Source: Rhodoplanes sp. (GTDB lineage: Bacteria > Pseudomonadota > Alphaproteobacteria > Rhizobiales > Xanthobacteraceae). From it: DNA of 64,000 nucleotides. The notes beneath the pieces are model-generated. The model made no database searches, was not told where the DNA came from, and was given only the letters and a program-made list of their open reading frames with translations. The translations under genes and the position numbers were made by a program. The stretch is from assembly GCF_013377085.1 (NCBI RefSeq), contig NZ_JACAAX010000029.1:1-64000 (forward strand). The letters are read 5' to 3'. Shown in pieces: positions 9,069-17,042 of this stretch (positions within the stretch are counted from its first letter, which is position 1; every line of letters begins with the position of its first letter).

Positions 9069-9292
9069 CATAGGCGCCAACTTGACGAGTGAAGTGACGA
9101 TTCCCGGTCTTGGTCGTTCCGGGGCGCGGCCGGCAGGCCGCGAGCCCGGAACCCATAACCCCGGTCTGTGTGTATGGATTCCGGGCTCGCCGCGGAGCCT
9201 GTCATCGGGCCGGCCGAAGGCCGGACCCGTTGGCGGCGCCCCGGAATGACGGAGTGTCGGGGCCTCGGCACAGCACTAACCTAGCGCCTATG
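9069..9292. mobile_element. MITE-like element nested in a family A repeat
   Basis: The 12-base inverted termini are CCCCATAGGCGC (9066-9077) and GCGCCTATGGGG (9284-9295), a perfect match. The segment splits what would otherwise be a family A palindrome, and the 11-base GGGCTTGACCC occurs on both sides (9058-9068 and 9293-9303), as expected for a target-site duplication. Because the ends are G/C runs, the duplication could be 5-11 bases and the element 224-230 bases. No gene is inside; the middle is a family B palindrome (9111-9250). Confidence 0.65.
9111..9250. repeat. Palindromic repeat family B, copy 1
   Basis: Begins with TTCCGGGGCGCGG and ends with CGCCCCGGAATGAC. The centre has GGAACCCATA, a loop, then TATGGATTCC. 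Other copies lie at 47499-47603 and 61501-61624. This copy is inside the MITE-like element. Confidence 0.7.
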
Positions 9293-9295
9293 GGG

Positions 9296-9375
9296 CTTGA
9301 CCCGGCAATCCATCGAACTTCGAAAGAAGCTCTTCTTTTGAGCGATGGATACGCGGGTCGAGCCCGCGCATGACG
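9296..9375. repeat. Palindromic repeat family A, copy 2 (interrupted)
   Basis: Inverted relative to copy 1: ATTGCCGGG at 9052-9060 is the separated start, and the remainder from TTGACCCGGCAATCCAT to GTCGAGCCCGCGCATGACGA follows the inserted element. Confidence 0.7.
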
Positions 9376-9521
9376 AGTCGGAGCTTGCGAAAACTGGTGA
9401 GGGGCGCCTGCCCCGGCCCCGGCCGGCGGGTCCGCATCCCGTCCTGGACGCCGCTGCCGCGCCGGAATACTTCTAAGAAATAATAAAATCATTGCCGCGG
9501 CTCGGCGTTCGAGGGTTCCCC

Positions 9522-11834
9522 ATGCATGACGGAGCTGGCCAAGGCGAGCCCCCCATCCCTGTGGCCGTTGACCTGACCAGTTGCGACCGGGAGCCCATCC
9601 ACGTCCCCGGCGCGATCCAGCCGCACGGGCTGCTCTTCGCCTTCACGGAAGGCGACCTGCGGACCGTCAGCGTCAGCGCCAACCTGCCGGATCTGCTCGG
9701 CATCCGCCCCGACGATCTGGTCGGCCGGCCGATCGACGCCGCCTTCGATGCGGACAGCCACGCGCGCCTGCGCGCCGTGCTGCGGCAGACCGAAGGCACG
9801 GCCGGCACCCCGGTCGCCATGCAGTTCCGGGCCGGCGGCGACGCCGGGCTCGACGGGGTCGTGCACCGGAACGACGGGCTGGTCCTCCTCGAGCTCGAGC
9901 CGCGCGGTCCCGAAAGCGAAGGGGCGCACGCCTTCTTCCGCCGCACCAGCGGGGCGATCCGGCGCCTGCAGGCCGCCCGCACGCTCACCGACGCCTGCGC
10001 GGCCGCGGCCCGCGAGGTGCGCAACATCACCGGCTTCGACCGGGTGAAGATCTACCGGTTCGCCTCGGACTTCAGCGGCGAGGTGATCGCCGAGAGCCGT
10101 GACGAGGCGATCGAATCCTTCCTCGGGCTGCACTTCCCGCCGTCCGACATCCCGGCCCAGGCGCGCGCGCTCTACACGCTCAACCCGATCCGGATCATCC
10201 CGGACATCGACTACCGCCCGGCCCTGATGGTGCCGAACCGTCATCCCACCACCGGGCGGCCGATCGACCTGAGCTTCGCGGTGCTGCGCAGCGTGTCGCC
10301 GATCCATCTCGAATACATGCGCAACATGGGCATTCGCGGCACCATGTCGATCTCGATCCTGCGCGGCGATCGCCTGTGGGGCCTGATCGCCTGCCACAAC
10401 CGGTTGCCGCGCCATGTCGGCCACGATGCGCGCCAGGCCTGCGAGATGGTCGCCCAGGTGCTCGCCTGGCAGATCGGCGTGATGGAGGAGGATGCCGTCA
10501 CGCGCCACAGCCTGAAGGGCAAGGCTATCCAGCGCCGCCTGCTCGGCGACATGGAGCAGATGCGCGACCATCGGGCCGGCCTGATCGGCAACAGCGAGGC
10601 GTTGCTCGACCTGATGGGCGCCTCCGGCCTGTGCCTCTATGGGCGCGATGCGGTGACGACCATCGGCCGGACTCCGTCGATCGCGGCCATCGAGCGCCTG
10701 GTCGATTGGGCGATCCGGGCCGACGGCGCCGAGCTGTTCCAGACCGATCGCCTGCCGACGCTGCTTCCGGAGGCGACCGCCTATGCGGACGTCGCCTCCG
10801 GCGTGCTCGCCGTGCCGTTGTCGCGCTCGCCCCCGCGCCGCGTCATGCTGTGGTTTCGCCCGGAGGTGACGCAGACCGTTCGCTGGGGCGGCAACCCGGA
10901 AAAACCGGTCGAGCGGGAGCCGAACGGCGGCCGGCTGCAGCCGCGAAAATCCTTCGCCGCCTGGACCGAGGAGTCGCGCGGCCGCGCGGTGCCGTGGCAG
11001 CCGCACGAGATCGTCGCGGCGGTCGAGCTGCGCGAGCTCGTCATCGACGTCATCCTGCGCAAGGCCGAGGAGCTGGAGAGCGTCAACACCCAGCTCGCCC
11101 GCAGCAACGAGGAGCTCGAATCCTTCGCCTATGTGGCGTCGCACGATCTCAAGGAGCCGTTGCGCCACATCGAGGCCTTCGCCGGGCTGCTCGGGGAAAC
11201 CATCCGCCAGACCGGCGACGCGCGGCTCGACGCCATGGTGGGCGGCATCGAGAGCTCGTCGCGGCGCCTGCGCAACCTGATCAACGACCTCGCCGAGTTC
11301 TCGCGCCTCGGCCGCCACGCCCAGCCGCTCGCCCCGGCGTCCCTGGGCGAGATCGCCCAGGAGGTGATGGCCGACCTGCGGCAGCGCATCGAGGAGGCGC
11401 GGGCGACGGTGCGGTGCGAGGCCCTGCCCACCGTGCTGTGCGACCGCAACCAGATGCGCCAGGTGCTGCAGAACCTGCTGTCCAACGCGCTCAAGTACCG
11501 GCACCCCGAGCGACCCTGCGAGATCCGCATCTTCGCCCAGGTCGAAAACGGCAAGCCGCATCGCGAGGTGGGGACCGACGCGTTCGTGCGCGTCTTCGTC
11601 GCCGACAACGGCATCGGCTTCGATCCGAAATATGCCGAGCAGGTGTTCGAGCCGTTCCAGCGCCTGCACGGGCCGGACGAGTACGAGGGCAGCGGCATCG
11701 GCCTGGCGATCTGCCGCAAGATCATCCAGCGTCACGGCGGCAAGGTCGGGGTCGAGACGGCACCGAACGAAGGCGCGACCTTCTGGTTCTCGCTGCCGCT
11801 GCCCGCCGGCCAGGACGGCGCGGAGCAGGTGTGA
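9522..11834 (+). CDS. bphP: Bacteriophytochrome histidine kinase (first of tandem pair)
   Basis: A 770-residue cytosolic red/far-red photoreceptor kinase. Order: PAS (about 10-120), GAF (about 135-300), PHY (about 315-490), then HisKA and HATPase_c. The biliverdin-binding Cys is Cys21 in LTSCDREPIHVPG. The GAF has PSDIPAQAR and the conserved His in SPIHLEYM, and the PHY tongue has WGGNPEKP and QPRKSF (the PRxSF motif). The kinase has its H-box at ASHDLKEPLRH, N-box LSNALKYRH and glycine boxes NGIGFD and GIGLAICRK. All key parts are intact. The ATG at 9522 is preferred over TTG 9492 because a GAGG site precedes it. It leads an overlapping gene set with a second phytochrome, a receiver protein and a hybrid kinase. 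No heme oxygenase gene for biliverdin is seen in the window. Confidence 0.96.
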   Translation: MHDGAGQGEPPIPVAVDLTSCDREPIHVPGAIQPHGLLFAFTEGDLRTVSVSANLPDLLGIRPDDLVGRPIDAAFDADSHARLRAVLRQTEGTAGTPVAMQFRAGGDAGLDGVVHRNDGLVLLELEPRGPESEGAHAFFRRTSGAIRRLQAARTLTDACAAAAREVRNITGFDRVKIYRFASDFSGEVIAESRDEAIESFLGLHFPPSDIPAQARALYTLNPIRIIPDIDYRPALMVPNRHPTTGRPIDLSFAVLRSVSPIHLEYMRNMGIRGTMSISILRGDRLWGLIACHNRLPRHVGHDARQACEMVAQVLAWQIGVMEEDAVTRHSLKGKAIQRRLLGDMEQMRDHRAGLIGNSEALLDLMGASGLCLYGRDAVTTIGRTPSIAAIERLVDWAIRADGAELFQTDRLPTLLPEATAYADVASGVLAVPLSRSPPRRVMLWFRPEVTQTVRWGGNPEKPVEREPNGGRLQPRKSFAAWTEESRGRAVPWQPHEIVAAVELRELVIDVILRKAEELESVNTQLARSNEELESFAYVASHDLKEPLRHIEAFAGLLGETIRQTGDARLDAMVGGIESSSRRLRNLINDLAEFSRLGRHAQPLAPASLGEIAQEVMADLRQRIEEARATVRCEALPTVLCDRNQMRQVLQNLLSNALKYRHPERPCEIRIFAQVENGKPHREVGTDAFVRVFVADNGIGFDPKYAEQVFEPFQRLHGPDEYEGSGIGLAICRKIIQRHGGKVGVETAPNEGATFWFSLPLPAGQDGAEQV

Positions 11835-11836
11835 CC

Positions 11837-14164
11837 ATGGGCGACCAGATCGTGCCGGACGAGGGCAACGCCGCAGCCGTGGACCTGACGAGCTGCGACC
11901 GGGAGCCGATCCACGTTCCGGGCGGCATCCAGCCGCACGGGGTCCTGCTCGCATTCGTCGAGCCGGAGCTGCGCCCGGTGTCGGTCAGCGCCGACATCGA
12001 GGCGTTCACGGGCCTGCTTCCCCAGGCAGTGCTGAATGCTCCGCTCGCGACCTGCATGACCGAGGCGAGCGTCGCCCGGTTGAGCGCCGTGCTCGCCGGC
12101 GACGATCTCGCGGCGGCGAACCCGATCGCGATCGCGCTGCGCACGCCGGCGGGAGTGCGCGACGTCGACGGCATCGTCCATCGCCACGACGGTCTCACCA
12201 TCCTGGAGCTCGAGCCGCGCGACGAGGAGCAGCGCCCGTCCGGCTCGTTCTTCCGCAGCATCCGGACGGCGATCCGGCGGCTGCAGACGGCCGTCGATCT
12301 GAAGGCGGCCTGCGAGATCGCCGCGCACGAGGTACGCCGCATCACCGGCTTCGACCGGGTGAAGATCTATCGCTTCGCCGCCGACTGGAGCGGCCAGGTG
12401 ATCGCCGAGGAGCGCGGCGGCGGCATCCCGTCGCTCTACGACTTCCATTTTCCCGCCTCCGACATCCCGGCCCAGTCGCGCGCCCTCTACACGTCCAACC
12501 CGGTCCGGATCATCCCGGACATCGGCTATCGGCCGTCGCCGCTGGTGCCCGACCGCAACCCGGTCACGGGCGGGCCGATCGACCTGAGCTTCGCGGTGCT
12601 GCGCAGCGTCTCGCCCGTGCATATCGAGTACATGGTCAACATGGCCGTCCACGGCGCCATGTCGGTGTCGATCGTGCGCGACGGGCGGCTGTGGGGCCTG
12701 ATCTCCTGCCACAACACGTTGCCGCGCTTCGTCTCCTTCGAGGTTCGCCAGGCCTGCGAGCTGATCGCCCAGGTGCTGACCTGGCAGATCGCCGTGCTGG
12801 AGGAGGCCGAGATCGTCCGCCACAGCGTGCGGGTGCGTGCCGTCCAGCAGCGGCTGCTGCACGGTCTCGGCGGCAGGAAGGACCTGCATGCCGGGCTGAT
12901 CCGCGGCGGCGACGAGATGCTGGCGCTGATGAGCGCGGCGGGGTTCGCGCTATCCGGCTTCGACGGGGTCACCACCTATGGCCAGACGCTCTCGGAGCCC
13001 GAGATCACGGCGCTGGTCGCCTGGCTGGCGCGCATCGACTCCCGCGACGTGTTCGACACCGACTGCCTCGCCGCCGTTCATCCCGCCTCGGCGGGCAATC
13101 CCGAGACGGTCAGCGGCGTGCTGGCGGTTCCGCTCGGCCGTGCCTCGACCTATTTCATGCTGTGGTTCCGCCCGGAGGTGGCCCAGACGGTGACCTGGGG
13201 CGGCGATCCCCACAAGCCGGTGCGCATCGGCCCGCTCGGCGAGCGGCTGCAGACGCGCGCCTCCTTCGACGCCTGGCGCGAGGTGGTGCGCGGCCGCTCG
13301 CGCCTGTGGCAGCCGCACGAGATCGTCGCCGCCATCGAGATCCGCGATCTCGTCGTCGACGTCATCCTCAGCAAGGCCGAGGAGCTCGAAGGCGTCAACC
13401 GCCAGCTCGCCCGCAGCAACGACGAGCTCGAATCCTTCGCCTATGTGGCGTCGCACGACCTCAAGGAGCCGCTGCGCCACATCGAGGCGTTCGCCGGGCT
13501 GCTGAAGGAATCGCTGCCGGCGGACTCCGAGGGACGCCTCGGTGACATGGTCGGCGGCATCGAGACCTCGTCGCGGCGGCTGCGCGCCCTCATCAACGAC
13601 CTCGCCGAGTACTCGCGGGTCGGGCGGCAGGCGCGCCCGCTGGCGGCGGTGCCGCTGGACGAGGTTCTGGCCGACGTGCTCGCCGACCTCCGGCCGGTGT
13701 TGGAGGAGACCGGGGCGACCGTGTCGGCGACGGCTCTGCCCGAGGTGCTGTGCGATCGAAGCCAAATCCGGCAGGTGCTGCAGAACCTGATCTCGAACGC
13801 GCTCAAGTATCGCCATCCGGACCGCTCTCCGGCGATCACGGTCGACGGCGTCGTGGAGGCCGGCGCTGCGAGCGAGATCGATCGCGGCCCCGCGGCCGAG
13901 CCGGTTCGGCGCGTGCGGATCGTCATCGCCGACAACGGCATCGGCTTCGACGAGAAATACCGCGAGCAGATCTTCGAGCCGTTCCAGCGGCTGCACGGCC
14001 CCGACGAATACGAGGGGACCGGCATCGGCCTGGCGATCTGCCGCAAGATCGTGCAGCGCCACGGCGGATCGATCTCGGCCGCCAGCCGGGCCGACATCGG
14101 CTCCACATTCACGTTCACGCTGCCGATGCGCAGCCTCGACGACGACGGAGATCTGGGTCGATGA
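11837..14164 (+). CDS. bphP: Bacteriophytochrome histidine kinase (second of tandem pair)
   Basis: A 775-residue paralogue of the preceding phytochrome with the same PAS-GAF-PHY-HisKA-HATPase order and long stretches of near identity, so the pair arose by tandem duplication. The chromophore Cys is Cys20 (LTSCDREP), the GAF motif is ASDIPAQSR, the H-box is ASHDLKEPLRH and the G-box is GIGLAICRK. The tongue motif is changed: QTRASF replaces the usual PRxSF, and WGGDPHKP is kept. The kinase contains an extra loop (about 675-690) absent from the first copy. The ATG at 11837 lies two bases after the first gene's stop. A GTG at 11831, overlapping that stop by four bases, is an alternative start. 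Translational coupling is likely. Confidence 0.95.
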   Translation: MGDQIVPDEGNAAAVDLTSCDREPIHVPGGIQPHGVLLAFVEPELRPVSVSADIEAFTGLLPQAVLNAPLATCMTEASVARLSAVLAGDDLAAANPIAIALRTPAGVRDVDGIVHRHDGLTILELEPRDEEQRPSGSFFRSIRTAIRRLQTAVDLKAACEIAAHEVRRITGFDRVKIYRFAADWSGQVIAEERGGGIPSLYDFHFPASDIPAQSRALYTSNPVRIIPDIGYRPSPLVPDRNPVTGGPIDLSFAVLRSVSPVHIEYMVNMAVHGAMSVSIVRDGRLWGLISCHNTLPRFVSFEVRQACELIAQVLTWQIAVLEEAEIVRHSVRVRAVQQRLLHGLGGRKDLHAGLIRGGDEMLALMSAAGFALSGFDGVTTYGQTLSEPEITALVAWLARIDSRDVFDTDCLAAVHPASAGNPETVSGVLAVPLGRASTYFMLWFRPEVAQTVTWGGDPHKPVRIGPLGERLQTRASFDAWREVVRGRSRLWQPHEIVAAIEIRDLVVDVILSKAEELEGVNRQLARSNDELESFAYVASHDLKEPLRHIEAFAGLLKESLPADSEGRLGDMVGGIETSSRRLRALINDLAEYSRVGRQARPLAAVPLDEVLADVLADLRPVLEETGATVSATALPEVLCDRSQIRQVLQNLISNALKYRHPDRSPAITVDGVVEAGAASEIDRGPAAEPVRRVRIVIADNGIGFDEKYREQIFEPFQRLHGPDEYEGTGIGLAICRKIVQRHGGSISAASRADIGSTFTFTLPMRSLDDDGDLGR

Positions 14165-14622
14165 GCCGCGATGTCGCGCTGCCGACCATTCTGGTCGCCG
14201 AGGACCACAACCACGACAAGTTCATCCTGACCGAGGTCTTCTCGCGCGCCGGCATCCGGGCGGATCTCCGCTTCGTCAACGACGGCGAGCAGATGCTCGA
14301 CTATCTGTATCGGCGCGGTCCGTTCGCCGCGCCCGGCGCCGCGATCATGCCGACCCTGGTGCTGCTCGACCTCAACATGCCGCGGCTGGACGGCCGCAAG
14401 GTCATCCGCATCCTGCGCGCCGACGAGACCTTGCGGCATCTGCCCGTGATCGCGCTGTCCACGTCGGAAAGCCCGAAGCACATCACCGAGGCCTACGCGA
14501 TCGGCATCAACGCCTATCTGGTCAAGCCGGCCAACATTCCCGACTATGTCGCCAAGGTCTCGTCCCTGTGGGACTTCTGGATGAGGACCGCGTCGCTGCC
14601 GACCGTGGACGTGAAGCCGTGA
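14161..14622 (+). CDS. Single-domain response regulator (Rcp1-like)
   Basis: A 153-residue stand-alone receiver domain. Acidic residues are in ILVAEDHNHD, the phospho-acceptor Asp is in LVLLDLNMPRLDG (about residue 68), Thr/Ser in ALSTSES and Lys in YLVKPANI. The insertion before the phospho-acceptor (LYRRGPFAAPG) is typical of the Rcp1 group, the usual partner of phytochrome kinases. Its ATG overlaps the stop of the second phytochrome by four bases (ATGA), and it overlaps the next gene by four. It is the most likely direct phosphate acceptor of one or both phytochromes. It has no output domain, so it probably passes phosphate on or acts by protein contact. Confidence 0.93.
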   Translation: MSRDVALPTILVAEDHNHDKFILTEVFSRAGIRADLRFVNDGEQMLDYLYRRGPFAAPGAAIMPTLVLLDLNMPRLDGRKVIRILRADETLRHLPVIALSTSESPKHITEAYAIGINAYLVKPANIPDYVAKVSSLWDFWMRTASLPTVDVKP

Positions 14623-15743
14623 GCGAGACGCCGCGTGCCCTGCTCGTCGACGACGCCGAGATCGAGTATCTCACGTTCGAGCGAATGCTGCGCCGGGTGA
14701 CGGGGCCGACGCGGGCGCTCGACTGGGCACGGAGCTACGCCGAGGGGTTGGCGGCGATCGCGCGGGGCGGGCACGACATCTATTTCGTCGACATTCGGCT
14801 CGGGCCCGACAGCGGCCTCGGCCTGATCCGCGAGGCGCGCCGGCGCGGCGTGCTGAAGCCGATGATCGTGCTGACCGGCTACGGCAGCGACGAGGTGGAC
14901 CGCGCCGCGACCGAGGCCGGCGCCAACGACTATCTGGTCAAGGGCGAGTTCGACCACGTTCTGCTGGAGCGCACGATCCGCTACGCGGAGCGCAACGCCC
15001 GCGATCTCGCCGAGCTCGACCGCCGGCTGGCGGAGAGCGAGGCGGCGGCGCGCGAGCTGACGGAGCAGAGAGAACGCCGCGCGCTGGCGGAGGCCGAGCT
15101 CTCCGAGGTCCTGCGGCGCACCGTCGACGAGCAGGAGAGCGAGCGCCAGCGCGTCGCCCGCGAGCTCCACGACAGCTTCGGACAGTCCCTGACCTTGCTG
15201 CAGCTCGGGCTCGATTCGGTGACCCGCGGGCTGGCCGCCGGCACCGACATCCGGCAGGAGATCGCGTCGCTGAAGGATCTGACGGTCCGGATCAGCGAGG
15301 AGGTGAACCACCTCGCCTGGGAGCTTCGCCCGACGGCGCTCGACGATCTCGGCCTGCAGGAGGCCATTCGCCAGGTGCCGGCCGAGTGGCAGTCGCGCTG
15401 CGACCTCGCCTTCGAGCTGCACCTCGCCCTCGACCGGCGGCTGCCGCCCGGCGTGGACAGCGCGCTGTATCGCGTCCTGCAGGAGGCGATCACCAACATC
15501 GTCCGGCACGCCGCCGCCACCCGGGTCGGGATCATTCTCGACAGCACGCCCGACGGCGTCCGCATGATCGTCGAGGACGACGGATGCGGCTTTGCGGCCG
15601 ACGATGCCGGCCGCGCCGAACCGCCGGCGCGGCGGCTCGGCCTGCTCGGGATCCGCGAGCGGCTGTCGCTGGTCGGCGGCGCGCTGGAGATCGAATCGAG
15701 CCCCGGCCGGGGCACCACGCTGTTCGCCCGCGTGCCGCTCTGA
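14619..15743 (+). CDS. Receiver-histidine kinase hybrid (HisKA_3 type)
   Basis: A 374-residue protein with an N-terminal receiver (about 5-120; ALLVDDAE, phospho-acceptor in YFVDIRLGPDSG, Lys in DYLVKGEF), a coiled-coil linker (about 125-175), a NarX/DegS-like dimerisation domain with the H-box in VARELHDSFGQSLTLL (His about 190) and a HATPase domain (EAITNIVRHA, DDGCGF, RLGLLGIRERL). The receiver could be regulated by the phytochrome branch. The kinase part is of the kind that phosphorylates NarL/LuxR-type regulators, so the NarL protein at 8332 is a plausible target. The start is GTG 14619 in a GTGA overlap with the previous stop; an in-frame ATG further upstream would overlap by 55 bases and is less likely. 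Confidence 0.9.
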   Translation: MSETPRALLVDDAEIEYLTFERMLRRVTGPTRALDWARSYAEGLAAIARGGHDIYFVDIRLGPDSGLGLIREARRRGVLKPMIVLTGYGSDEVDRAATEAGANDYLVKGEFDHVLLERTIRYAERNARDLAELDRRLAESEAAARELTEQRERRALAEAELSEVLRRTVDEQESERQRVARELHDSFGQSLTLLQLGLDSVTRGLAAGTDIRQEIASLKDLTVRISEEVNHLAWELRPTALDDLGLQEAIRQVPAEWQSRCDLAFELHLALDRRLPPGVDSALYRVLQEAITNIVRHAAATRVGIILDSTPDGVRMIVEDDGCGFAADDAGRAEPPARRLGLLGIRERLSLVGGALEIESSPGRGTTLFARVPL

Positions 15744-15986
15744 TTCGGCGGAGAGCCGGGATCGCGGCGGATCGGCGGACGCGGGGCCGCGGCCTCGGTT
15801 GCGGCGGCAAAGGCCGCGCGGCGACCGTCGAACCTTAGTCGCCCGAGTCAGGTCGCATAGCCGCCGCGGTGTAGGGGGCAAGGTCCCTACATCGGCTCGG
15901 CCGAGGCGCCCATAGTTTCCTGGCACTATTATGCGCCGCCGCGACGCTGCTTCGACGGCTCGGTAATTTGACCGGGACTCATCACA

Positions 15987-16721
15987 ATGGGCGGACTCGC
16001 CAGGATCCGGTCGACTCCCGAAACGCTCGCCGTCGGGATTGCCCTGCTCGCACCGGACGGAACGATCCAGGACGAGAACGCGACCTGGAGGACGTTGGCG
16101 CGGCACGACGACGGCGGCTTCGACGCCGCAGCGACGCCCAACTTCTTCCAGGCCTGCACCTCGGACCAGGCGCGCCATCTCCACGACGTCGTCGAGGGAC
16201 GCAGCAGACTGTTCACCTGCCTTCAGGCCGGCTGCTCGGCCGATGGGCCGACCCTGCTGGTCGCACTGCCGCGCCGCCCGGAGCCGCCATCCCCGTTGAT
16301 CCTGCTGCAGGTCGCCATGGCGGGTCTGCTGCCGATCGATCCGACCCGCGACATGGCGCCGGAGGCGAGCTTCGCGGACGAGCCGACGTTCGGCATCGAT
16401 CTGATCGTGCGCACCATCGAGCAGACGATGCAGAACGTGATGGCGAGCGGCGCGGTGCGACCGCACTGGCTCGACAGTTCCTCGGCGGGCGCCACCGAGC
16501 GGGACGCGGTTGCCCAGATCCTCCAGATGCTGTCTCCCCGTCAGCGCGAGGTTCTCCGGCTCGTGGGGGTCGGGAAGACCAATGCCGAGATCGCCACCCT
16601 GCTCGGCATATCGATGAACACGGCCAAGCTGCACGTGTCGGCGATTCTGCGCCGGCTCGATCTGGACAACCGGATGCAGGCGATCGCGTTGGGCGCGCGG
16701 ATCGCCGATCGCGGCTTCTGA
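15987..16721 (+). CDS. LuxR-family transcriptional regulator
   Basis: A 244-residue protein with a C-terminal LuxR helix-turn-helix (about 178-240: LSPRQREVLRL, TNAEIATLLGIS, AKLHVSAILRRL). The N-terminal half has a PAS-like opening (GIALLAPDGTIQDEN) but lacks a receiver aspartate, so it is not a normal response regulator and may sense a ligand or partner. It starts 243 bases after the hybrid kinase gene, on the same strand, probably with its own promoter. It may be the transcription output of this signalling block, but that is inference from position only. Confidence 0.88.
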   Translation: MGGLARIRSTPETLAVGIALLAPDGTIQDENATWRTLARHDDGGFDAAATPNFFQACTSDQARHLHDVVEGRSRLFTCLQAGCSADGPTLLVALPRRPEPPSPLILLQVAMAGLLPIDPTRDMAPEASFADEPTFGIDLIVRTIEQTMQNVMASGAVRPHWLDSSSAGATERDAVAQILQMLSPRQREVLRLVGVGKTNAEIATLLGISMNTAKLHVSAILRRLDLDNRMQAIALGARIADRGF

Positions 16722-16786
16722 CCGCGACGAGACGATCGAGCCCACGACCCGAAATTGCTCGAGATCGGCGTCCGGCACGCCCCTGC

Positions 16787-16815
16787 CCCGGACAGGCCGA
16801 CGCAGCCTGTCCGGG
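16787..16815 (+). terminator. Hairpin after the phytochrome block
   Basis: CCCGGACAGGC and GCCTGTCCGGG form a perfect 11-base-pair stem around a 7-base loop, 66 bases after the LuxR gene. There is no T-run, so it is a stabiliser or Rho-assisted terminator at best. The rest of the 16722-17042 gap shows only an AT-richer stretch near 16940-17010 that may hold the next promoter. Confidence 0.45.
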
Positions 16816-17042
16816 ATGCACGGGCTATGCGGACGGCCGCCCTGCCCGGCCGCGGCGCCGGCATCGTCCGGCCTGATCCCCAAGTCCGAGCCGTTCTCCC
16901 GGTTGCGGTGGGCCCGGGCCGGCGTTGGGGCGCCGCAAGGTAATACAGCGCTGTATTCACGCGACAATCAGTTTTGCCATCATTCGGCCCAAGCTTTCAC
17001 AATATTATCCGGGCGCATTCGGCGGGGACTCAGGGGGCTCAA

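Noticed and set aside
10376-11836. An N-terminal extension of the second phytochrome
   Set aside because: The extra 487 codons are the first phytochrome's DNA read in another frame; the true start is at 11837 or 11831.
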